Positions 36,480-44,990 of a DNA stretch of 64,000 bases are shown here, piece after piece. Under the pieces are notes generated by a model. It saw nothing but the letters and a program-made list of their open reading frames with translations, was not told the origin of the DNA and did not search any database. The position numbers and the translations under genes are program-made. The stretch is from Clostridium thermarum (GTDB lineage Bacteria; Bacillota; Clostridia; Clostridiales; Clostridiaceae), in the NCBI RefSeq assembly GCF_006351925.1, contig NZ_CP040924.1, forward strand, positions 3,663,501-3,727,500, in the 5' to 3' direction. Each line of letters opens with the position of its first letter. Position 1 is the first letter of the stretch.

Positions 36480-37628
36480 TTATTCCACCTCCACAGATTC
36501 CTTGGCCCTTGTGCCATCCTTTACTGCAGTGGAAGGGTTAAGCACCACCTTGTCACCTTGCTTAATTCCCTCAGTTATACCCACTTCCATATCGGATTGA
36601 ATATTTGTTTTAATTTCTCTCTCTCTTACTACCCCATCTTCTATAACATAAACGTAGTTCTTATTTCCCTTGGCTACTTTTATACTCTCCGCCGGAACCT
36701 TTAATGTGCTGTCTACCTCTCCGATAAGTATATCTACATCCACATCGAAATTAATTTTTAGATCTTCTGCCTTATCTAAAATATCAATTTCCGCCCCAAG
36801 GCTTGTCTCACCACCTGCAGCAGAAACTGACTTGCTGGCAGCAGGCTCTATAAAGGACACCTTCCCACTATAAGTATGGCTTCCGCTTTTTATGATAACA
36901 TCTTGTCCAACTTTTACCCTATTTGCATCATACTTACCCAGGGATATTACAGCTTTCAAATTACCGGTATCCTGAACTGTTACAGCAATCTGTGCAGCGC
37001 TTCCCATCTGACCTTCCACTACATTTAAAGCTGTAACCACTCCATCATTTTCCGCCACTATACTCGAAACATTTTGCTCCAGCTTCTTCTTTGCTGAATC
37101 TAAATTTATCTGGGCCAGACTTACTGCATTATCCGCTTGCTTCAACTTTTCATAGGAGATTGGTGAAAGTGCCTCTCTCTTAGCTTTTAAGCTGCTAAGT
37201 GTTGCAATATCCTTGGGGTCTGTATTTTTTATCTGACTATCCAGCTCTGAAATTTTATCATTGATACTCTTATTCTGATTGTACAAATCGTTTCTCTGAA
37301 GTACAGCATTATCATACTGTAACTGGGCCTGTTTAACCGCTGTGTCCAGATCCTGACTCTCGTATTCTATCAGTACATCCCCCTTCTTTACTGCTTCGCC
37401 AAGCTTCACATTTACTTTCTTTACCTTAGCCTGAGTTCCAAAGTAATCCTTTGAATTCTTAGACTCTATGGTAGCAGTGGTAGATAAATATGCTTTAATA
37501 TCTCCTACCTCAGCTACAGCAGTCCTTACTAATACTATATTTCTGTCTCTTCTCCTACTTCTGAGAACAAATAGTCCACCAACTATTACAACAATAACCA
37601 ACCCATAAATAATGCTTTTCCTTTTCAT
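36480..37628 (-). CDS. HlyD/MacA-type membrane fusion protein
   Basis: The 382-residue protein has an N-terminal membrane anchor (about 5-23), a lipoyl-like half near 60-95, a long coiled coil at about 95-190 rich in Lys, Glu and Gln, a second lipoyl part and a beta-barrel to the end. It is the adaptor of a MacAB-like exporter and sits on the outer face of the membrane. It is the first gene of the five-gene operon. AGGTAAC lies before the ATG. Confidence 0.9.
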   Translation of the reverse strand: MKRKSIIYGLVIVVIVGGLFVLRSRRRDRNIVLVRTAVAEVGDIKAYLSTTATIESKNSKDYFGTQAKVKKVNVKLGEAVKKGDVLIEYESQDLDTAVKQAQLQYDNAVLQRNDLYNQNKSINDKISELDSQIKNTDPKDIATLSSLKAKREALSPISYEKLKQADNAVSLAQINLDSAKKKLEQNVSSIVAENDGVVTALNVVEGQMGSAAQIAVTVQDTGNLKAVISLGKYDANRVKVGQDVIIKSGSHTYSGKVSFIEPAASKSVSAAGGETSLGAEIDILDKAEDLKINFDVDVDILIGEVDSTLKVPAESIKVAKGNKNYVYVIEDGVVREREIKTNIQSDMEVGITEGIKQGDKVVLNPSTAVKDGTRAKESVEVE

Positions 37629-37716
37629 TATGTTACCTCCAAAAATCGTTATGTTTTAATTGTAAACTACCATTCTAAAATGGCAATAAAGTATTTCTTA
37701 AATTTTTATAAAGTCA

Positions 37717-37754
37717 GATATAAAAGAAAGTGTGCAGCACTTTCTTTTATTGAG
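37717..37754 (-). terminator. Terminator after the MFS gene
   Basis: AAAAGAAAGTG pairs with CACTTTCTTTT around a 5-base loop. It lies between the MFS stop (37818) and the start of the efflux operon, with a T-rich tail on the minus strand. Confidence 0.75.
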
Positions 37755-37817
37755 TAATGAATAATAAGTGATTAATGATTAATGTCCGTGTTCTCCGTGA
37801 ATTCCGTGTTTTAATTT

Positions 37818-38996
37818 TTATTCTCCGCCAAGCACCTTCTTTAACTTAGCCAAGTAGAATGCCGCCAAAACCGGCGCTGCTCCTATGAAAATCAAGTAGT
37901 ACCTGAATATATTCGCTTTTTTGAACATATTCAGTAAAATAAGTAAAACAATAGCACTGAGGACTCTTCCTGAGTTTAATACCAAATCCTTATTTATCAT
38001 ATATTCAATCCTCATATCCTCATCATGAGCTCTGTTTATTACATTAAAGGTTGAAGAAGAAAGCTGTATAAGAAAGAAGGGTAAAAAGAAAGCATCCATT
38101 ACAGTGTATAAGAATATGGTGCTGTAATTTACATTGATAATCACTCCCCAAATGGCAACAAAGGAGGCTATTGCTCCAAGATATACTGAGGCTCTTCTTC
38201 TAGGGGGCTTCACAATCTTCTGAACCAATACATAAGCCCCCGAAGATATTAAGGCAGCCAGCAGGGTTAGCTTTCCCAAGGTCAATTCACTGCCGGTAGT
38301 CTGAATGATTAAAATATTTATTGTAAATCCAATTATTACATCCCTAAACCCCCATAAGAATGTAGCCTTTCTTATGCTCTGCCATTCCTCACAATTTTTA
38401 CCTATAGCTTTTGATAAGTTCAGCTTTGTTCCATAGTTTTGGCATCTAAGCAGAAGGCTGATTCCCAGCAGTATAACAAACAAGGTTAAAGTTATAATAA
38501 ATACCACCCTATATCCGGTAACACCCTTCATACTGCTTATTATAAAACCTGAGGTTATGGGCGCTATAGCACCTGCTATACCGGAACAGCTTCCGTTATA
38601 GCCGTTATAAGTATCTCTGTTGTTTGTAGATGTAAAATCAAAGCTCAAGGTATTATAAGCTAACCAATAAAAGCCGGAAGCTATTCCAAAAAGTATTCCT
38701 AAAGGATAGGCATAATAAATACAGCAATCTCCGATAAGCAATATCAGCCCAAAGAAAATACCAAATAGCATAAGTCCTATTCTCAGGGACCATATACCGT
38801 TCTTTTTCTTAGATAACCACCCAGCAGCAACAAAAGCTAAGGGAGTTACTAAATAATGCATTAAATTATAAAGGACTATCAGCATAAAGCTATTAGATTG
38901 TCTCCAGAAAAATACATTGACGAATATTCCCGACAGGCCCATGGCCAGGGTAAAAAGTGTACTTACTACAATTAGTATCTTCGCTTCTTTGCTCAT
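37818..38996 (-). CDS. Major facilitator superfamily transporter
   Basis: This membrane protein of about 392 residues has close to twelve helices and a cytoplasmic loop after the sixth. GFRDVIIGF and the WLSKKKNG loop between helices 2 and 3 fit the MFS. It resembles uncharacterised clostridial MFS proteins placed near the YxiO/UMF1 or multidrug groups. The ATG at 38996 with GGAGGAGGGAACT upstream is preferred over starts at 39032 and 39017. The substrate is unknown. Confidence 0.85.
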   Translation of the reverse strand: MSKEAKILIVVSTLFTLAMGLSGIFVNVFFWRQSNSFMLIVLYNLMHYLVTPLAFVAAGWLSKKKNGIWSLRIGLMLFGIFFGLILLIGDCCIYYAYPLGILFGIASGFYWLAYNTLSFDFTSTNNRDTYNGYNGSCSGIAGAIAPITSGFIISSMKGVTGYRVVFIITLTLFVILLGISLLLRCQNYGTKLNLSKAIGKNCEEWQSIRKATFLWGFRDVIIGFTINILIIQTTGSELTLGKLTLLAALISSGAYVLVQKIVKPPRRRASVYLGAIASFVAIWGVIINVNYSTIFLYTVMDAFFLPFFLIQLSSSTFNVINRAHDEDMRIEYMINKDLVLNSGRVLSAIVLLILLNMFKKANIFRYYLIFIGAAPVLAAFYLAKLKKVLGGE

Positions 38997-39159
38997 AGTT
39001 CCCTCCTCCAAAGCCATATTATCAACTATCATGTCTCTTTATTATTTGCAGTGGATTTATACATATATTCAGAATTGATATTAGAAAAACTTGACAATTA
39101 AAAGTCAAATTACTAATATTTATAATAAAATTAACTTTTTGTATGAGAGGAAGATGCAC

Positions 39160-39741
39160 ATGTCTACGATAGTACCTACCAGAGAGCAAGCCTTTGAGCT
39201 TTTAAAAGAATTTAATAAGAGTGACAGCCTAATTAAGCACGCCTTGTCTGTAGAAGCAGTAATGCGCCACTTTGCAAGGCTTTATAATGAAGATGAGGAA
39301 AAGTGGGGTATAATTGGTTTAGTTCACGATATAGACTATGAAATGTATCCTGAACAGCACTGTGTAAAGGCCCGGGAAATATTAGAGCAGGCTAATTGGC
39401 CGGAAGAGTATATACGGGCGGTTCAAAGTCATGGCTACGGAATTTGCATTGATGTAGAGCCGGTAACCAATTTAGAAAAGGTTCTTTTCACTATTGATGA
39501 GTTAACAGGCCTTATAGCTGCTACCTGCTTTTTAAGGCCGAGCAAGAGCATCTTGGACCTTGAGGTTAAATCTGTAAAGAAGAAATGGAAACAAAAGAGC
39601 TTTGCTGCCGGGGTTAACAGAGAAGTGATTGAGCAAGGCGCTGAACGCTTGGGTATGGAGCTTGATAAGGTTATTGATGAGACCATTAAGGGAATGCAAA
39701 AGTGTGCTGAGAAATTGGACTTAAAGGGAATCTATAATTGA
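39160..39741 (+). CDS. HD-domain hydrolase
   Basis: The 193-residue protein has an HD domain with LIKHALSVE near 22, GLVHDIDYE near 51 (the HD pair) and VQSHG near 87. It resembles small phosphohydrolases acting on nucleotides or other phosphoesters with a divalent metal. The ATG at 39160, eight bases after GAGAGG, is preferred over an ATG two codons upstream. It stands alone, with a terminator after it. Confidence 0.85.
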   Translation: MSTIVPTREQAFELLKEFNKSDSLIKHALSVEAVMRHFARLYNEDEEKWGIIGLVHDIDYEMYPEQHCVKAREILEQANWPEEYIRAVQSHGYGICIDVEPVTNLEKVLFTIDELTGLIAATCFLRPSKSILDLEVKSVKKKWKQKSFAAGVNREVIEQGAERLGMELDKVIDETIKGMQKCAEKLDLKGIYN

Positions 39742-39752
39742 ATTATATAATT

Positions 39753-39792
39753 ATGAAGGCTTCCGGGTTAAACTGTCCCTGAAGCCTTTATA
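39753..39792 (+). terminator. Terminator after the HD gene
   Basis: GAAGGCTTCCGGG and CCCTGAAGCCTTT form a stem of about 11 pairs with a 9-base loop, 12 bases beyond the HD stop. The tail is only moderately T-rich. Confidence 0.7.
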
Positions 39793-39852
39793 TATCAAGA
39801 AATTAATTCAATTAAAGTTTGTCATCTTATAGGGAATAACTAAGTGTATTTC

Positions 39853-40547
39853 TTAAATACTGGAACCTTCAACTATAGTCTGCTTTTCATAATTCCTATA
39901 TTTTGATCTTTTATACATCAAATATGTGATTACTGCAGTTAATAGTCCACCTATTATGAGGTACCCAACAATAAATGATTCGGTATAGTATATTATTACT
40001 GGAACAACCATCGTACCTAAAAAATTGTAGGTTATTTGAAATGTAATGGCGGACCATATGGATCTTGTCCATATGTACACAAGTGACAATAAAACACCCA
40101 TTATAAATGTATATATTTCTTGTAGTATATTTCCATGAAATAAGGCAAATATCAATGAAGAAATTATTATAGAGGCTGCGGTATTAATCCTATTTCGTAG
40201 CTCATTTAATATTATTCCTCTGAAGAATATTTCTTCAAATATAGGAATAAGTATACCAGTCAGGAGAATACCAACAACATTATCCATTGATGTTATAAGT
40301 GTTTCACTGACCTGCTGATAGCTTGGAAATATGTTAATGACAAGGTTTATTAAACTTACAGAGAAAAAGTTAGCTGTAGAGTATTCCTTTGAATAGCTGC
40401 ATTTATTTCATTGCTATCACCCAGATACTTGATTCCAAGATATATCCCCATTAGGGCACCTGCAAAAATACTGCTTCCAAGATATAAAATAAATACCTTA
40501 ACACACTCCACACCGTTGAAAAAAACTTTTTCATAAAGCGCCTCCAT
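39853..40547 (-). pseudogene. CPBP-family membrane protease, frameshifted
   Basis: From ATG 40547 a frame gives two helices and GDSNEINAAIQ, then breaks near 40385. The next frame reads EYSTANFFSVSLINLVINIF, then the CPBP motifs FEEIFFRGI (EExxxR), FALFHGN (FxxxH) and FQITYNF (a Q-for-H variant of HxxxN), ending at 39853. Joined, they make one protease of about 230 residues. CPBP (Abi) proteases are common immunity proteins of class II bacteriocin loci. One small indel has inactivated it, in line with decay of the neighbouring exporter genes. Confidence 0.8.
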
Positions 40548-40555
40548 ATAAACCT

Positions 40556-40977
40556 TTATTGCAATTGTATCCCCTCTTCTACAAGTTCCATTATGGTGAT
40601 AGCATTAAGCTTGTCTACTATAGCAGTATCTACATCAAGAAGTTCCTTTAGAACAGAATACCTTTGACTCAACTTTTCCAATAAGCTTATTTGTCCTGCA
40701 TTATACTGCTCGTCAATTGCAGTCAGTTGCCTATCCAAAATCCCCTTCTTTCCTTCATCGAATTATAGTTATTTAGGCTGTCTCTAAATGAGTTATACTG
40801 CTGTTCTACATATAAGCTAAGCTGCTTATCAAGAGTATCTTTATTTAAAAGCAACTTTGAAAGTTCCGTATTTACGGCTATAAAGGATGAATCAGCCTCT
40901 CCTACATAGCTCTTTATAGTATTTGCTAAGACTGACTGTAAGGCTATATTAGCATTGGTTTCTGCCAATTGCATCAC
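40556..40977 (-). pseudogene. C-terminal half of a TolC/HlyD-like coiled-coil protein, frameshifted
   Basis: A frame entering at 40977 reads QLAETNANIALQSVLANTIK and a long helical stretch to MKERRGF, then shifts near 40745 to KKGILDRQLTAIDEQYNAGQ and ends SITIMELVEEG-like at 40556. The Tyr-Asn-Ala-Gly-Gln-Ile-Ser motif and heptads resemble the second repeat of TolC-type efflux proteins or an HlyD hairpin. The N-terminal half was lost in the deletion that joins this gene to the exporter. It was probably an accessory subunit of the bacteriocin exporter. Confidence 0.65.
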
Positions 40978-42241
40978 CGAGGGTTATCTCACCCTTTAGG
41001 GTTAAGTAAGCACCAATCCATAAAATCGTTATAGAAAAAATAGATTTTACTGTACTCTTGAGAGTTCCTTGAATATTACTGATAAAACTAAACTTAAATA
41101 TAGTTCTTACAAGCTTTATATACCTTTTTTCTGTTTCAAGATTGACTTTTCTCTCACCATTAAAGGCTTTTACAGTTTCTACGCCCTTGAGCGACTCTAC
41201 AAGATAGGAAGTAAGCTTAGCGTTATCCTCCATCGTTGCCCTATTAGAGTTTTCAATTGATTTTCGAAAGGCAAATAGAAGAATTACGTATAACACTATA
41301 GGTATTATAGTGACAGAAAACAAGGTTTTATTCTGACTATATAGTACCGCACCACCAACAATAGCCATAAGGCTATCAATCATCAATGTCAATGTAGCAG
41401 ATGAAATTGCATCCCTGATCTTACCGGCATCATTAAATCGGGATACAATTTCGCCGATTTGCCTTGTACCAAAAAAATTCATAGGAAGATTAACCACATG
41501 CTCATAATAGCCAAGTAGTAATGGTATATCTATATTTTGGGAAAGATATACAAGCAAATGAGCCCTAAAAAACTCCGTTAATATCTTGAATAGATTTAAC
41601 AAAACCATTCCAATGGAAATTACAATAAGAGTTTTTCTTAAATTATTGGGTACAATGTCGTCCATAATAGCTTTAAAGTAAAATGAACCTATAATTCCTA
41701 GAACTGTAATTAGTACAGATGCAAAAAATATGTTGATTAAAAGTCCTTTCTGAGGTCTCATAAGACCAGAAAATCTCTGAAAAAGCCCCTTTGTTTCGTC
41801 TCCCTTTTCAAATTTAGCACTGGGAACCATTAATATAAGAACTCCAGTCCAAATTTTGAAGAAATCCTCCGGTGTATATTTATTCATCCCTCTCCCTGGG
41901 TCTGCCACTAATATTTCAATCCTTGATACTTTATGTATAACTACATAGTGTAGTAATGATCCATCAATAATAACATGAGCAATAGCTGGCAAGGGGAACT
42001 CACTAAAAATATCCTCAGGCTTAGAAGCCTTTACTCCCTTTGCTGTGAAGCCTAGTTCTTCTGCAGCTTTAACAACACCATAGGCGCTGGTCCCCATCTT
42101 ATCGGTCCCGGCAATTTCTCTAATCTTTGATATCGGGATCTTTAATCCATGTTGTTTTGATATTGTAGCCAAGCAAGCGCAACCACAATCTTTTACGTCA
42201 TGTTGCTTTATACAAACATATCTTTTAAATAGGTTTATCAT
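40949..42241 (-). pseudogene. Bacteriocin ABC exporter with C39 peptidase, lacking its ATPase domain
   Basis: The 430-codon frame starts with ATG 42241 (GGAGGAG upstream). An apparently intact C39 leader peptidase lies at about 1-135: QHDVKDCGCACL with the catalytic Cys near 15, LHYVVIH with the His and VADPGRG with the Asp. The six-helix ABC membrane domain follows at about 155-420. After KGEITLGD it jumps to AIGRNQC and stops. Normal proteins continue here for about 280 residues with Walker A, signature and Walker B motifs; all are missing. The deletion point near 40974-40982 leads into the TolC/HlyD-like gene. Leader cutting might persist, but export cannot. The 268-base divergent gap to 42509 is extremely AT-rich and presumably holds promoters. 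Confidence 0.9.
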
Positions 42242-42509
42242 AAACTCCTCCTTCTTATGTATAACTACAAAATTATAATAAATTACTATATTAAATATAT
42301 TTTTTATTATATTGAACTTATTTGTTGTAGTTTTACGAAACAAATTATGATATTGTCTTTTTTATAAATTTATTTTACATTATTTACAAATAAAAATAAA
42401 GATGGTAATATATAGATATTAACAAACAATTATATTATTTTGTTGTTTTTATTTTAAATTTACATTTTTGACTCCATTAATTACTTTATCATGCAAAGGA
42501 GATAGTAAA

Positions 42510-42979
42510 ATGATATTAGAAAAGCAAGAATTAAGCCTTGAAAATGTAATTTCTCTTAGAAAAAAATGACTCAACAAGAAATGGCTTTGGAGATGAAGAA
42601 ATTAGGTGAATATGTAAAAGAAAAAGGAGCTGAAAAGAATGGCCCAGTAATTACAGCCACCTTTGGAGTTAAAAAAAATGGCTTTGACCAAGTTTTTGAT
42701 ATGGAAATTCTTGTGCCTTTGAACAAGGAAATTGATTCTGAAAATGAGTACAAGCTCAAAAAGAAATTCTATTTGACCAATGCTTTAAAAATAACTCACG
42801 TTGGAAATCCTATGATGTTGCAAAATACATATAATGATTTAAACAGATACATACAAGAAAAATCTGTACAACCTATAACTGCAGCTTATAATGTTACAGT
42901 TAAAGAAGTAACAGATACTTCTAAAATGGATGAGGTTGTCGTCGATATTTATATTGGAATAAATCCTAATATTATTTAA
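42510..42979 (+). CDS. Unrecognised small soluble protein split at an A7 run
   Basis: From ATG 42510 (AAAGGAGAT upstream) a 19-codon frame ends at a TGA (42567-42569) just after seven A residues. A second ATG at 42566 overlaps that stop (ATGA), and its frame runs 137 codons to 42979, through TATFGVKKNGFDQVFDMEIL near 31 and VVVDIYIGINPNI at the end. One extra A would join both into a protein of about 157 residues. It has no signal peptide or helices and looks like an alpha/beta fold; a DUF5085-like identity is possible but not secure. It is either a pseudogene, a coupled pair, or made by slippage. Confidence 0.55.
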
Positions 42980-43000
42980 TTCTTTAATATTACTACGTCT

Positions 43001-43074
43001 ATAAACCAAGATAAGCCATATCATAGTAAAGGTTCAATACTTGTTAGTGCTAAAAGAAGGCTATCTTGATTTAT
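43001..43074 (+). other. Long-range hairpin upstream of the first bacteriocin gene
   Basis: ATAAACCAAGATAAGCC at the left and GGCTATCTTGATTTAT at the right pair almost throughout, with about 42 bases between. It lies after the A7 gene and before the first peptide gene and could be a terminator or a processing site; the T tail is poor. Confidence 0.4.
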
Positions 43075-43219
43075 AATATATGTATAAAATTGTAATTAAC
43101 ATACATAGTTTATTTTATGTTTGTCGCGGAATATAAAATATACTCTGTATACTTCTTGGCGCGAGATGAAGTGATGTTAATTCAATTTGTTGAATTTATT
43201 ATTAAGGAGGAAATGTTTT

Positions 43220-43456
43220 ATGGAATTAGCTTATACTTCAAACTTTACTGAATTAACATGTGATGAAACAATGTTAATAGATGGTGGAATCAATTGGGAT
43301 TCCGTTGGAGAATATATCGCAACAGCTGGAGGTAGTGCTATTGGAGGTGCTATTGGAGGTGCTAAAAAAGGTGCTATCTTCGGTCCAAAAGGGGCAGCTG
43401 TTGGTGCGGTAGTTGGTGGATTAGTAGGTTTAGTTCTATATACTTTATGGGATTAA
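43220..43456 (+). CDS. Double-glycine leader bacteriocin-like peptide 1
   Basis: The 78-residue precursor has a 23-residue leader (FTELTCDETMLIDGG at its end) that closes with Gly-Gly, the cut site of C39 exporter peptidases. The mature part of 55 residues starts INWDSVGEY and is very rich in Gly and Ala with GxxxG spacing (AIGGAIGGAKKGAIFG), as in helix-packing two-peptide class II bacteriocins. The ATG at 43220 follows AAGGAGGAAATGTTTT; an upstream in-frame start lacks a site. It is followed 36 bases later by peptide 2, so the two may be a pair. Confidence 0.85.
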   Translation: MELAYTSNFTELTCDETMLIDGGINWDSVGEYIATAGGSAIGGAIGGAKKGAIFGPKGAAVGAVVGGLVGLVLYTLWD

Positions 43457-43492
43457 TAAACTGAACTTTAAATAAGAAACAGGAGGTATCTT

Positions 43493-43717
43493 ATGCTATT
43501 TCAGAATTTAGAATATAACGAATTGGTTAATGTTAATGGCGGAGGTTTAGGTTTAGGAATAATAGGATTTCTATATGGCGGAATTGTTGGTATGGGTAGT
43601 GTTGTTGTAGGTAGTGCTGTTAATGGTACCCCCATCACCGGCAATAGCTTATGGAAGGGATATGTGGCTGGTGCACTTGGTGGTGGAGGTATCGGAGCTG
43701 CCCTCGGTCCATTTTAG
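43493..43717 (+). CDS. Double-glycine leader bacteriocin-like peptide 2
   Basis: The 74-residue precursor has a short 17-residue leader, LEYNELVNVNGG at its end. The mature part of 57 residues begins GLGLGIIGFLYGG and contains many GxxxG-type steps and a C-terminal GALGGGGIGAALG stretch. It has almost no charge. CAGGAGGTATCTT precedes the ATG. It is probably the partner of peptide 1, acting together on target membranes, but the pairing is an inference from adjacency. Confidence 0.83.
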   Translation: MLFQNLEYNELVNVNGGGLGLGIIGFLYGGIVGMGSVVVGSAVNGTPITGNSLWKGYVAGALGGGGIGAALGPF

Positions 43718-43814
43718 ATAATAGCTTCGTAATGAAAACACCTTACCTAAAAACAATATACTCTGCTCTATATACATATTATTAAACTAAGTAATTTTCA
43801 TGGAGGTTGATTTC

Positions 43815-44276
43815 TTGAAAGCATTTATAAGATATTTTTTAATAATTTTTGTACCTATGTTTTTAATTTGCTTTGTCTTGCTTTTAATCGATACAATACA
43901 AAACGATATGATGATGGATAAAGGAATTTTAGCAGCAATGGCTTTCATACTACTAACATTCCCTACAGGAATGGCTTTTTTTGCTTCTGTAGCTTACGGA
44001 AAAATAGTTACAGTAGAATATGATAAACTTGATGAAAAAAAGCAATCACAGATTATCGAGAAAATAGATTTATTCGCAATGAATGAAGTTTGTAAAACTG
44101 TAAAAGTTTTAGTTAATCATAGTGATTCTGTAGAAACTATTTATTATGATAAAAACCCAATACGTAGGTGGATGAAATATCCTTTAAAGATTGTTATAAA
44201 AAGTGATAAGTTAAGCGTTATAGGTTCTATAGATACAATGAAGAAGTTTAACATGTATATTAATAAGAAACATTAA
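43815..44276 (+). CDS. Two-helix membrane protein, possible immunity factor
   Basis: I do not recognise the family. The protein of about 153 residues has two transmembrane helices (about 5-25 and 35-60, with PMFLICFVLLLID and AAMAFILLTFPTG), then a soluble domain with alternating beta-like stretches that ends MYINKKH. TTG at 43815, with TGGAGGT seven bases upstream, is the likely start; the ATG at 43800 overlaps that ribosome binding site. Its place directly after two bacteriocin-like genes suggests immunity or an accessory role, which is inference. Confidence 0.65.
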   Translation: MKAFIRYFLIIFVPMFLICFVLLLIDTIQNDMMMDKGILAAMAFILLTFPTGMAFFASVAYGKIVTVEYDKLDEKKQSQIIEKIDLFAMNEVCKTVKVLVNHSDSVETIYYDKNPIRRWMKYPLKIVIKSDKLSVIGSIDTMKKFNMYINKKH

Positions 44277-44423
44277 TACATTGTTACTAACTTTGGTCTA
44301 TGTCCTTCACAAAAATCTTAGTGATTGCGACTTTTATGAAATCATATTAATGATATTCTGGGCTGTGAGAATCCTCAAAAGCCCACTGCTTAAGAGGAAT
44401 GTGCTTTGCAATAAATAAAACTA

Positions 44424-44443
44424 ATTGAGAGATTATTCTCAAT
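44424..44443. repeat. Perfect 7+7 palindrome
   Basis: ATTGAGA at 44424-44430 and TCTCAAT at 44437-44443 are perfect inverted repeats separated by six bases. This could be an operator in the 386-base gap before peptide 3. It is not a clean Fur or PerR box. Confidence 0.5.
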
Positions 44444-44470
44444 AGATATTGATTATACCAGAGTAAATAA

Positions 44471-44558
44471 GTTATAATTGAAGTCAAGACAATGACACCC
44501 TTTCATGTGTTTTTGGTTGTTAGCACTTCAATTATAACATGAAATTGGGGGTCATTGT
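44471..44558. repeat. Two interleaved inverted repeats (pseudoknot-like)
   Basis: GTTATAATTGAAGT (44471-44484) is perfectly complementary to ACTTCAATTATAAC (44525-44538). ACAATGACACCC with TTTCATG (44489-44507) nearly matches CATGAAATTGGGGGTCATTGT (44538-44558). The order is A, B, A', B', so an RNA could form a pseudoknot. The element is followed by a T-run. It may be a fragment of a mobile element or a structured RNA; I could not identify it. Confidence 0.6.
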
Positions 44559-44662
44559 TTTTTTATTCAAAAAAACTCTGTAACCCTTGATATATAAAGA
44601 AAAGTTTTAATACGTAGTGTAAAAAAATTTACACTAACAATAATTAATTGGAGGTTTTAAAA

Positions 44663-44935
44663 ATGGAATTAACTTCAAACTTATCTCTTACCGATCTCAA
44701 TTATTCAGAAATGGAGGCTTTAAATGGTGGTGCTTGGTATACTGCCGTATTAACATTTGCAGGTGGTATTGCTACAACCGTGGGAGCCGCTTCCTTAATT
44801 GGCGGTGCTTCAGTTAGTTCTATGGCTGTAGGAGCTCTAGCAGCTTGTGGTCCAGTTGGCTGGGCAATTATAGGTATAGGAGCAGTTGGCGGTGTAGCTA
44901 CAGGATTGGCTACAGTTGATGCTTATCGTAAATAG
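44663..44935 (+). CDS. Double-glycine leader bacteriocin-like peptide 3
   Basis: The 90-residue precursor has a 23-residue leader ending SEMEALNGG and a mature part of 67 residues beginning AWYTAVLTFAGG. The body is Gly/Ala-rich and hydrophobic (AACGPVGWAIIGIGAVGG) with a charged tail, DAYRK. The ATG at 44663 follows TTGGAGGTTTTAAAA; a TTG 15 bases upstream is part of that site. It has its own terminator. It may act alone or with another of the five peptides. Confidence 0.83.
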   Translation: MELTSNLSLTDLNYSEMEALNGGAWYTAVLTFAGGIATTVGAASLIGGASVSSMAVGALAACGPVGWAIIGIGAVGGVATGLATVDAYRK

Positions 44936-44939
44936 TATT

Positions 44940-44973
44940 CAAATAGAGAAGCTATATTATAGCTTCTCTATTA
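44940..44973 (+). terminator. Terminator after peptide 3
   Basis: AATAGAGAAGCTAT and ATAGCTTCTCTATT form a near-perfect stem with a 3- to 4-base loop, directly after the peptide 3 stop. The tail is AT-rich. Confidence 0.8.
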
Positions 44974-44990
44974 ATATTTAATATTAGATA

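Noticed and set aside
44424-44443. Possible Fur or PerR box
   Set aside because: The palindrome has an even 6-base centre and does not match the 7-1-7 pattern, so no regulator was assigned.
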